Shown here: positions 6,552-15,300 of the stretch, in pieces | Numbering within the stretch: position 1 is the stretch's first letter | How the letters are laid out: every line of letters begins with the position of its first letter | NCBI GenBank assembly: GCA_044226205.1 | Contig: JBGAHL010000003.1 | Span: forward strand, 1-64,000 | DNA: 64,000 nt | From: M3007 sp044226205 | Lineage (GTDB): Bacteria; Bacteroidota; Bacteroidia; Chitinophagales; Saprospiraceae | Reading direction: 5' to 3' | The notes under the pieces: model-generated | Database searches by the model: none | Seen by the model: only the letters and a program-made list of their open reading frames with translations | Told to the model about the DNA's origin: nothing | Program-made: the position numbers and the translations under genes

Positions 6552-7664
6552 ATGATCATCGGTGTACCGAAAGAAATCAAAAGCAATGAAAACCGCGTCG
6601 CCCTGACGCCTGCCGGCGCGCTCGAACTTACCCGCCGTGGCCATACTGTTTATGTTCAAAGTACCGCCGGTATCGGCAGCGGCTTCGAAGACGAAGAATA
6701 CGTATCGGCCGGCGCCAGGATTCTGGCTACCGCCGATGAAGTCTGGGCGATTGCCGAGATGATCATGAAAGTAAAGGAACCCATCAAGGAAGAATACAGT
6801 CGTTGCCGCAAGGGCCAACTGGTTTTTACCTATTTTCACTTTGCTTCGAGCGAAGAACTGACCCACGCCATGATTGACAGCGGCTCGGTTTGTCTGGCTT
6901 ACGAAACCGTTGAAACCAAAGACCGCCAGTTGCCTCTGCTCATCCCGATGTCGGAAGTTGCCGGCCGAATGGCTATTCAGGAAGGCGCCAAATACCTCGA
7001 AAAACCCGTCAAAGGCCGCGGTGTATTGCTCGGGGGCGTGCCTGGCGTTCCCCCTGGCAAAGTCCTTGTGATCGGAGGCGGCATTGTGGGTACTCAAGCG
7101 GCAAAAATGGCTGCCGGTCTCGGCGCCCAGGTGACCCTGCTCGATACCAGCCTGACCCGCCTGCGTTACCTCAGCGACATCATGCCGGCCAACGTAACCA
7201 CGATGTTTTCCAATGAATACAACATCCGCAAACTGATCAAAGACCACGACCTGATCGTGGGCGCCGTGTTGATCCCGGGCGCCAAAGCACCCAAACTGAT
7301 CACCCGCGACATGCTCAAAACCATGCACGCCGGCACCGTCCTCGTCGACGTGGCGGTCGATCAGGGCGGCTGTTTCGAAACCACCAAGGCTACGACACAC
7401 GCCGACCCGACCTACATCATCGACGATGTGGTGCACTACTGCGTAGCCAATATGCCCGGCGCAGTACCTTTTACCTCCACCGTGGCGCTCACCAACGCGA
7501 CTTTGCCCTACGCCATCCAACTGGCCAACAAGGGCTGGCAACAAGCCTGCCGCGACAACAACGAACTGCTGCTGGGCCTCAACGTCGTGGGTGGCAAAGT
7601 GGTGTACGCCGGCGTAGCCGAGGCATTCAGCCTGCCGCTGCACAAGGTGGAAGAAGTGCTGTAA
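6552..7664 (+). CDS. ald: Alanine dehydrogenase
   Basis: Catalyses NAD-dependent reductive amination of pyruvate to L-alanine and the reverse. At 370 residues it has the standard length. The N-terminal signature IIGVPKEIKSNENRVALTP contains Arg15; Lys75 (MKVKEP), His96 (TYFHFAS) and Asp270 (DVAVDQGG) match the pyruvate-binding and catalytic residues of characterised Ald enzymes by position. The NAD-binding Rossmann motif VLVIGGGIVGTQAAKMAAGLGA is at 171-192. It has its own promoter and a strong downstream hairpin, so it is probably monocistronic. Confidence 0.96.
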   Translation: MIIGVPKEIKSNENRVALTPAGALELTRRGHTVYVQSTAGIGSGFEDEEYVSAGARILATADEVWAIAEMIMKVKEPIKEEYSRCRKGQLVFTYFHFASSEELTHAMIDSGSVCLAYETVETKDRQLPLLIPMSEVAGRMAIQEGAKYLEKPVKGRGVLLGGVPGVPPGKVLVIGGGIVGTQAAKMAAGLGAQVTLLDTSLTRLRYLSDIMPANVTTMFSNEYNIRKLIKDHDLIVGAVLIPGAKAPKLITRDMLKTMHAGTVLVDVAVDQGGCFETTKATTHADPTYIIDDVVHYCVANMPGAVPFTSTVALTNATLPYAIQLANKGWQQACRDNNELLLGLNVVGGKVVYAGVAEAFSLPLHKVEEVL

Positions 7665-7688
7665 ATACCGATCAGTTCGAATACCCTT

Positions 7689-7733
7689 GCGGCGCGCGCG
7701 AAGAACCTCGGTTCTTTGCGCGCGCCGCGTCTT
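7689..7733 (+). terminator. Long stem terminator after ald
   Basis: Nineteen-base arms (7689-7707 and 7710-7728) with a two-base loop and one mismatch, very GC-rich, followed by GTCTTTAT. The T-run is weak but the stem is strong. Confidence 0.75.
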
Positions 7734-7797
7734 TATGCCTCTCTGGAAAACTAAGGGCCTCTGTTTTTTCGTTTAGCCGCAACAACCCGGTCGTCGT

Positions 7798-8715
7798 ATG
7801 TTTAAAAAAATACTTGTTCTGCTGCTTAAAGCCGGATTGCTGGGCGCACTTGTCATGATCCGTCTGGGCGAATGGGACGTATTCAAATATTACGCCCGTT
7901 CGCGTTACCGCGAGTCGCTGGAATATTACACGATCACGCTGGCCAGCATTGCGATCTTTCTTATCGCGCTGGATTTCGTACAGTTTTTCGCGGTCTGGTT
8001 CTATCGGAAGCGCCACAAGGTGCGCGGCGAAGACAACTTTGTAATCGGAGTCAGCCATATTTATTCGCTGGTGCTGGTCATCGGTATGGTGATCGGCGTC
8101 ATGTCGCTCTTCCGACTCGAAGTGCGCGAGGTGTTTACCTCCCTGTCCATCATTTTTGCCGGTTTGGCCATTTTGACCAAAGACTATATTTCCAATATGA
8201 TCAATGGCATGATCATCACTTTTTCAGGCCAGCTGAGTATCGGCGACAATGTGAGCATCGGGCAGCACAGGGGCAAAATCATTGACATTACTCTCCAGAA
8301 TATCCACTTGCTCAACGACGACGACGATGTAATTTACATTCCTAACAACCTGGTACTCAATGCCGAAGTAGTCAACTACACCAAACGCGCCATCAAACGT
8401 ACCAGCATCGACTTTGAAATTAACCTCAAATACCTCCACACCGTCGAAGAACTCGAACAAAGCATCATCGAAACGCTGAAACCTTTCCACGAACACATCA
8501 AGGAAGACAGCTACTACCTCCGTGTGGCGGAGGTGCGAAAAGACAATGTGGCGCTCAAATTCCAGTACATTCTCAAGGCGCCCAACAAGGAACTGGAGCG
8601 GGCGATCCGCCGCCGGGCGATCCGCCGTCTGGTGCAGATCATCAGCGGAAGGGAAAAAATCGTGGACAACATCCCCGACCTGCCCGAACTGGAGGACATG
8701 ACGGGGCACGCGTAG
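7798..8715 (+). CDS. MscS-family mechanosensitive channel
   Basis: 305 residues. Three or four membrane helices (about 7-22, 45-70, 83-105 and 110-140) lead into the pore-lining segment VFTSLSIIFAGLAILTKDYI and the MscS beta domain SGQLSIGDNVSIGQHRGKIIDITLQNIHL, with IPNNLVLNAEVVNYTKR following. This is the standard small MscS layout; family members gate on membrane tension and release solutes after hypo-osmotic shock. The C-terminal cytoplasmic region to residue 305 is charged. The gene stands between two hairpins and is convergent with the next gene, whose stop codon lies in the shared inverted repeat. Confidence 0.9.
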   Translation: MFKKILVLLLKAGLLGALVMIRLGEWDVFKYYARSRYRESLEYYTITLASIAIFLIALDFVQFFAVWFYRKRHKVRGEDNFVIGVSHIYSLVLVIGMVIGVMSLFRLEVREVFTSLSIIFAGLAILTKDYISNMINGMIITFSGQLSIGDNVSIGQHRGKIIDITLQNIHLLNDDDDVIYIPNNLVLNAEVVNYTKRAIKRTSIDFEINLKYLHTVEELEQSIIETLKPFHEHIKEDSYYLRVAEVRKDNVALKFQYILKAPNKELERAIRRRAIRRLVQIISGREKIVDNIPDLPELEDMTGHA

Positions 8716-8720
8716 GGCGT

Positions 8721-8803
8721 CAGTGACGAGGTGACTCGCAGTTCAATTGACGGGGTAACACGCAGTCACCCCGTCACTTGAACTGCGAGTCACCCCGTCA
8801 CTG
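8721..8803. terminator. 36-bp inverted repeat between convergent genes
   Basis: Arms 8721-8756 and 8768-8803 are inverted copies with two mismatches and an 11-base loop. Inside, the word GTGACGGGGT / ACCCCGTCAC occurs repeatedly. There is no U-tract on either side. It overlaps the stop codon of the minus-strand gene (8798-8800). It may act as a bidirectional terminator or RNA-stabilising hairpin. Confidence 0.65.
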
Positions 8804-9793
8804 GATCGATTCTTCGGCTTTTTCGTACCGCCCATTACGAAAGGAGTAGCGGATTGTGTATTGGAAACGCCGGTTTTTACCTTTTCGCAAACCGGATACG
8901 AACGATGAAGGGAATGACTTCAAAAGATAGTCGTATGCATCGTCGTTGAGCAGGATGTTGCCGGTTTTCCGGATGATAATGTCAGGAAATGCAGCCTGAC
9001 TCGCGGCAAAGTTGACCTCCGTCGTCCAGGCCGAACCTTTTGCCTTGGGGTCGCCAAAGTTGGCACATGAAGCATCGGGCACCAGTAAAACCTTCAGGAG
9101 TTTGCCCTCGTAAAAGGCATAAAAAGCCAGATCGGAAAAACAGGGATAATAGTCGTAGACAGGTGGCCCGCAAGGGTAGGGTTCGCGCAGTCTGAACAGC
9201 AGGTTCCCGTTTTGGGCAAACGGCATTTCCTGCGGCGCGGCAGCGGTCATATACATGCCGTTCATGTCGAAAGCCGGCTCGAAATCGAGCACGACCCAGC
9301 TGCCCTCGCCTTGTTCGCGGAGCAAGGCCAGGCCCAGCAATCCATACTCCCAGCGCCCTGTCGGCGGATAATCGATACTGGTGCTGAAGCTGAGCAGGCG
9401 ATAGGTGTCACCGGTTTTGTTGTGAAACGTATCGTCTTCAATCAGTTGGGTGAGATGGCGTTCGAAGGGGAAAATGATGTAATCCGTGTCACTTTCTGCG
9501 AGCATGGGCGTGAATCGTATCGGCGGGCAATCGGGGCAGGACCACATGCGGAGGCTGGCAGGGTCCTCGTCTTCTCCGACAAAATTGCGTGATTCATCAA
9601 ATGTGCCGGGGAAAAACCTCTCCAGCAGGTCTGTGGGTTTCGAGTCGTTGATCGTTTGACCGACAAGTTGTTTTTCCCATCCGGGCCGGAGGCATTTGAC
9701 CGGAAAATCGGGAAACCAGTGCACGGTATCGCGTTGCGCAGCCACGGAAAGCGAAGTCAGAAGCGCGACGAATATCAGGAGCTTGCTTTTCAT
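8798..9793 (-). CDS. Secreted protein of unknown function
   Basis: 331 residues with a clear Sec signal peptide (MKSKLLIFVALLTSLSVAAQ, cleavage after about residue 19). I do not recognise the family. The mature part contains cysteine pairs (WSCPDCPP near 85-91; YPCGPP and YPCFSD near 206-220) and is rich in aromatic residues, which suggests a folded extracytoplasmic domain. There is no lipobox, no T9SS sorting tail and no transmembrane helix after the signal. It is on the minus strand, convergent with the MscS gene and divergent from the conflict operon at 10.0 kb. Confidence 0.75.
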   Translation of the reverse strand: MKSKLLIFVALLTSLSVAAQRDTVHWFPDFPVKCLRPGWEKQLVGQTINDSKPTDLLERFFPGTFDESRNFVGEDEDPASLRMWSCPDCPPIRFTPMLAESDTDYIIFPFERHLTQLIEDDTFHNKTGDTYRLLSFSTSIDYPPTGRWEYGLLGLALLREQGEGSWVVLDFEPAFDMNGMYMTAAAPQEMPFAQNGNLLFRLREPYPCGPPVYDYYPCFSDLAFYAFYEGKLLKVLLVPDASCANFGDPKAKGSAWTTEVNFAASQAAFPDIIIRKTGNILLNDDAYDYLLKSFPSSFVSGLRKGKNRRFQYTIRYSFRNGRYEKAEESIQ

Positions 9794-10013
9794 GGTTTTT
9801 GAGGGAAAAATAGGGGTTTTTGGTTTACCCGGTACTCAGAGATTTGCGCGGTAAAGTATTCGCAAGCAGCAGTGTGAAAAACAAGAGCGGTAGCGTAATG
9901 AGACAGATCGCACACGTTCCAACCGCTTGTCAACCAATAAACTAACCTGCGTTAATCACCTCAAATTGTAAAAAAATCCCTTCTTTTGTCCGGCTCAACC
10001 CGCCGCCCGTCAC

Positions 10014-11147
10014 ATGCTCGACGCCCTGAAACGCAATTTGAAAGACCTCATCGGCCAGGCCCGGTACGATGAAGCGTTTCGTTGTCTGCGGGAAGAAACC
10101 CTGCGCACCAATTGCGATCTGTACAACGACGCGGTGATGATTGCCGGTCGCTACAAGGAGGCCGAGCGGGCAGGAAATCTCAACCTGATCGATTTCAAAG
10201 AACGTGGCATCAATTTCTCCAACGTCGGGCAGGCCTTGCTCTGGCTGATCGACCGCATCGAAATGGGCGACCTTTGCGATCGCCTGCGCAAAAACACCGC
10301 CTCGCACGTCGCTCTTTCCCCTTACCACGCCTTCACCTGTGACCGCTTCGATCAGAACGATCAGTTCCAACTCGCCTATTACTCGGCCGAAGGCCAAAAA
10401 TTGCACCTCTTTTACCTCTACGGCGATGCCCGTCAGGAGCAAACCAGCCTTTTCGAGCGCTTCGGCTACGATCTGGGCGGCTACCTGGCCAATTGGGAAA
10501 ACGGCGACTACAACCCGGGCATCCGCGTCAAATTGTGCAAACTCAAACCCGAGGTGCATCGTCACCCCATGTTGTATCAAATCAACGTGGTCAAGGCGCT
10601 GTTTGCCAAGTTTTTTCCCCGCCTCGACGACAAAGCCCCCTTGCAAAACCGCACCCTGCGCGACCTGCTCGGCGAGGGCTCCGATCTGCACGGCTTCGAA
10701 TCAGGCGATCTGGTTTTCATCCTGCTCACCATGGATGCCGCCAACTGGAACCGCGAACTCGTGCCGCTGATGATGGAAAACTTCATCCAGAAGTTCCTGC
10801 AAGTGGAATTGCCGCCCTCCGCGCCCACTTTTTTCTTCTTCTTCGGCGTGGAGTACGAGCCCGGCCAGGCCGACAAAAAAGCCGAAATACACGAGGCCAT
10901 CAGCGCCCGAAAACACGCCGGCGAGGCCTTGCCCGCCCTCGATTCTGTGGCTGCGCCCGACATCACGGAGTGGTTCAGCCGCTACCGCGCCATTATGGTG
11001 CCGCCCGGCAAGACTGCCGACGATGTGCGCCGCGAAATTTTCGGCCCGGCAGAGCGTCTCGATATGATCGATATTCAAAGTATTCTCCTCAAAATCATTG
11101 AATTATACAACAAAGGTCTCGTCATTCGGGCCGAAAATCTGCGATAA
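10014..11147 (+). CDS. EAD11-like + inactive-STAND (iSTAND) protein, conflict system
   Basis: 377 residues in two parts. Residues ~1-88 form a helical domain (LKDLIGQARYDEAFRCL near the start; AGRYKEAERAGNLNLIDFKE; then NVGQALLWLIDRI) that fits the effector-associated domain EAD11 pattern, a death-like adaptor in which a glutamine-rich helix pair ends in a lone leucine-rich helix. Residues ~100-370 fit the inactive STAND domain: FTCDRFDQNDQFQLAYY, then LFYLYGDARQEQTSLFERFG, without a Walker A glycine loop. These domains were described in NTP-dependent conflict systems, where EADs couple sensors to effectors. It is three bases from the MoxR gene, hence the same operon. Family assignment is from pattern memory; a profile search would settle it. 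Confidence 0.7.
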   Translation: MLDALKRNLKDLIGQARYDEAFRCLREETLRTNCDLYNDAVMIAGRYKEAERAGNLNLIDFKERGINFSNVGQALLWLIDRIEMGDLCDRLRKNTASHVALSPYHAFTCDRFDQNDQFQLAYYSAEGQKLHLFYLYGDARQEQTSLFERFGYDLGGYLANWENGDYNPGIRVKLCKLKPEVHRHPMLYQINVVKALFAKFFPRLDDKAPLQNRTLRDLLGEGSDLHGFESGDLVFILLTMDAANWNRELVPLMMENFIQKFLQVELPPSAPTFFFFFGVEYEPGQADKKAEIHEAISARKHAGEALPALDSVAAPDITEWFSRYRAIMVPPGKTADDVRREIFGPAERLDMIDIQSILLKIIELYNKGLVIRAENLR

Positions 11148-11150
11148 GCC

Positions 11151-12044
<894 letters not shown>

Positions 12045-12050
12045 CGCTGC

Positions 12051-12104
12051 TGTAGCGCCGACCTCAAGGTCGGCGAAGTTGAGAGCGAGGATAACCCGCG
12101 ATTG
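12051..12104 (-). repeat. REP-like repeat copy R1 (minus orientation)
   Basis: CTGTAGCGCCGACCTCAAGG, TCGGCGA, then a tail that is the reverse complement of the CAATCGCGGGTTATCCTCGCT head of R2. Together R1 and R2 form an inverted doublet with about 56 bases between, like BIME/REPtron arrangements. Confidence 0.8.
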
Positions 12105-12160
12105 TAAGCCAATGCCCTGATCAACTTTTTTATGTAAATCCTTTTCATCGCTTTGGCTCG

Positions 12161-12215
12161 CAATCGCGGGTTATCCTCGCTCGTAACATCGCCGACCTTG
12201 AGGTCGGCGCTACAG
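12161..12215 (+). repeat. REP-like repeat copy R2
   Basis: CAATCGCGGGTTATCCTCGC, then TCGTAACATCGCCGACC with the stem completed by AGGTCGGCGCTACAG. The stem GCCGACCT / AGGTCGGC is perfect with two bases between the arms. Nearly identical over 50 bases to R3. Confidence 0.85.
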
Positions 12216-12273
12216 ACGGCGATCATACCCAAAAGTTCGAAACAATGAATTTGAAATATCGAAAGTCACAATA

Positions 12274-12332
12274 ATTGAAATCGCGGGTTATCCTCGCTCG
12301 TAACATCGCCGACCTTGAGGTCGGCGCTACAG
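12274..12332 (+). repeat. REP-like repeat copy R3
   Basis: Begins ATTGAAATCGCGGGTTATCC and is otherwise identical to R2 through the terminal CTACAG. It ends nine bases before the start codon of the large FGE/vWA gene, so any RNA structure sits over its ribosome-binding region. The three copies fill most of the 297-base gap between the two operon genes. Confidence 0.85.
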
Positions 12333-12341
12333 CACTAAACA

Positions 12342-15300
12342 ATGCCCACACCACTCCCCCTCACGCGCCTTTTTGCGCAACTGCAAGCCGCCGGGTTTCG
12401 CCTCGATACCCGCCGGAAACTGCGGCTGTGGCGTGCCCTGCACGCCCGGGGAGCCGACTACGTGGGCAAAACGGAAGAATTAAAATACCTGCTCGCGCCG
12501 CTTATCGCCACCACTGCAGCGGAACAGGAGCGGTTTTACAAATTGTGGGGTGAGTTTTGTGACGAATGCGAGAAAGAATTTGAGGGGTGGACGCCAATCG
12601 AAACAAAGGCGCCTCCTGTTCTTCAACAAGAAACAGCGCATAAAAAAACCTACAAATGGGTATTGCCGGTTATCGGAGTCGCACTGGGTATTATTTTATT
12701 GATCTGGTGGCTGCTTCCTTCTTCTAAGGTTGCTCTTCCACCCTTGAGTATTGATAAAACCCCAAGACTGATAAGAGAAGGAGATACCCTTCATCTTGCT
12801 GATCCTGCCAGTTCCTTTGGCGATAAAGACTCAACTATTCACTGGATCGTAAAAGACGCGGCCACGGGTGAAATTGAGGCAAGCGGACGAGAAATACACT
12901 GGCATGCAAAAGACTATGGGGAAGATAAATGGTTGGCCCTGAAAGCAGCCAACAGGTTGCCAGACTCTGTCAAAATACACATTCACTGTAAAAACCCTCC
13001 TGTAATTGATACCCTGTTATGGCCGGAAACCAACCTCATCCTTGGCCAAAAAGTCGTTTTTAAAGTCAAAACCCAGGGGGAGATACTTGCTTTTTGGGTA
13101 ATAGACCACAGGGATACCTTGTCAGGTAGCCAGGTAGAATATACGCCTTCGTATGTCGGCGATTTGCAAGTAGAATGCTATGTAGCAAGGAGCAAGCAGG
13201 AAAAAGATTGTTACACGGCGTTTAACCGATCTTTTCTGGTAGGGAACCAATACCCAAAGCTGTCTTTTGCAGAGTTGAGGCCCGACAATCCGTTGACTAT
13301 TCGTCGGCCTGCTGAATGGATATGGGCGATTATGACGCCTATTTTGCTTTGCGCGGGGTGGTTTTTCGGTCGGTGGATGCGCAAAATGAATGAAAAAACA
13401 CCTCAAAAACCAACCGATCAACTCGCCGCCGAATACCCCATTCACGACAGCGGCCCCTACCATATTCCCTACCGCCCAAACAACCACCTGATTGGCGGCC
13501 TGGGTGCATTCTTCCGCATGGCCGAGGTACTCAGCCGCCGCGAGGAAGACGAGCGCCTCAGTTTTGATGCAGCGGCTTCGATCAACGCCACCATCGAAAG
13601 CGGGGGCTTCCCCAGCTGGCGCGAACGCGCACTCAGCTCGCCGCCCGACTACCTCGTACTCGTAACGCGCCGCGACGAACGCGACCAGCAGGGCCGCCTG
13701 TTTGAGCGCCTCACCAGTTTCCTCAAAAACCAGGACGCGCCAGTCACCGTCTTCTTCCACGACGGCAGTTTCCGCCGCTTCTGGAACCCCGATTACCCTG
13801 CCGGACTGCCGCTGCACCACCTGGCCCAGCATTTTGCCGACCACCAGCTCGTGCTGCTCGGCGACGGCCACGGACTGCTCAATCCCTACGACACCCGCCG
13901 CCCTTCGTTTTTTGCCGAGACCGCTCCACTGCTCCGCTGGCGCAAACGCCTGTTGCTCACACCTTCTCCTGTGGCTGCCTGGTCGTATCAGGAAGCCCTG
14001 TTGCACCAGCATTTTCTGCTCTATCCGGCTGATACTGACGGACTGCTTGCCGGTTTTGAGGCCCTGGAAGCCCTGGAAGAGTTCGCTCCCGATCCCTTTG
14101 TGCTCTGGGAAACGGCGCAGGGCCGCATTCGCAGCGACCAAAGCGATCGTTACCGCCGTTGGGATTCGGTCGAAGAACACCGCGATTTCCTGCAAAATTC
14201 CGCCCGGCCCGGCTCGTCGGACGGGGACCCCGCCGCCTTCCGCTGGCTCTGCGCCCTGGCCGTCACCACCCAGCCGGACTACGCCCTCACCCTCGCCATC
14301 GGCCACGCCCTGGGCATCGAAGTGACGCACGACCGCCTGCTGCGCCTTTCGCGCATCCCCTGGCTCAGTGCCAACGAACCCGCCACTGCCCTGCGTCTGG
14401 CCCTGCTGGCCCAGTGTGCGCCCGATGACGAACGCCTCGCCCGCCAGGCCGCCGCTGCCGAACTCGAAGCCGTGCGTGCACAGGTCGCCGGCTCCTTTGC
14501 CGAAACCGACTGGCGCGTCAACCTCGCCATCCATCAGTTTGCCCTCGACCCGCGCGACGAGGCACACAAACAGGCTATCCGCGAACTGCGCGCCCTGGGT
14601 CTGCTCTCTGGCGGCCAGGAAGCCGAACTGGACTGGATCGTTCAAAACCGCGCCGACGGCACGGGGCTGCCCTTTGGTTCCACACGGAATCTGGATGCCT
14701 GGCTCGATGTTCCCCCATCGCATTCGCCCTGGTCGAAAGAATTGTGGTTCGGTCTGTTGTTTGTGTTGCTGGAGATCCTGTTATCTGCCTTTTTGGAATC
14801 TTCCAGTTTCGAGGGATTTGACCTGTCGAGACCTTTGCCTGCCTACGCATTCTGGATGCAGGAAACGACGAATGAAGACGAGGCGATGAGATTGAATAAC
14901 AGGGCGGTCGATCTTTGGAGCAGGGTGGGCAACGAGTCATCGCCCCGGACAGCGTTAGCAGATTCCGTAAAGACAGCGGATCAATACCTGAACAAAGCCA
15001 TTTCTTACAGGGGGCAATATCCGCTTGCCGATAGCAACCTGCAGGCGCTTCGATTCAATGCCGCAGCCCTGAAACTGAATTCTTATTTGCAGGATTCGGC
15101 AGGAGCGACAGTGTTGCAGGAGGCGATCAGCGGTTTTCGATCTGTTCGTCCGTCTCACAAGTCGCTGTATTTGAGCGCATTGCATGGAAAGGGCCTTTGT
15201 TATTTTTACCTGGATCGCATTTCCGGAAACAAAAAGAAAACTTTGGGCGCCAACCCGACCAATGCCCCCCTCACGGAAACCCGATCTGCCCGCGATTCGG

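Noticed and set aside
12045..12341. Rho-independent terminators in the repeats between the MoxR and FGE genes
   Set aside because: The stems are strong but no T-run follows any of them, and both strands carry the same stem. They fit REP-like repeats better.
13122..14723. 533-residue open frame on the minus strand
   Set aside because: It lies fully antisense to the large vWA/FGE gene in its GC-rich part, where the third-position bias of the real gene opens antisense frames. No domain, signal or promoter supports it.
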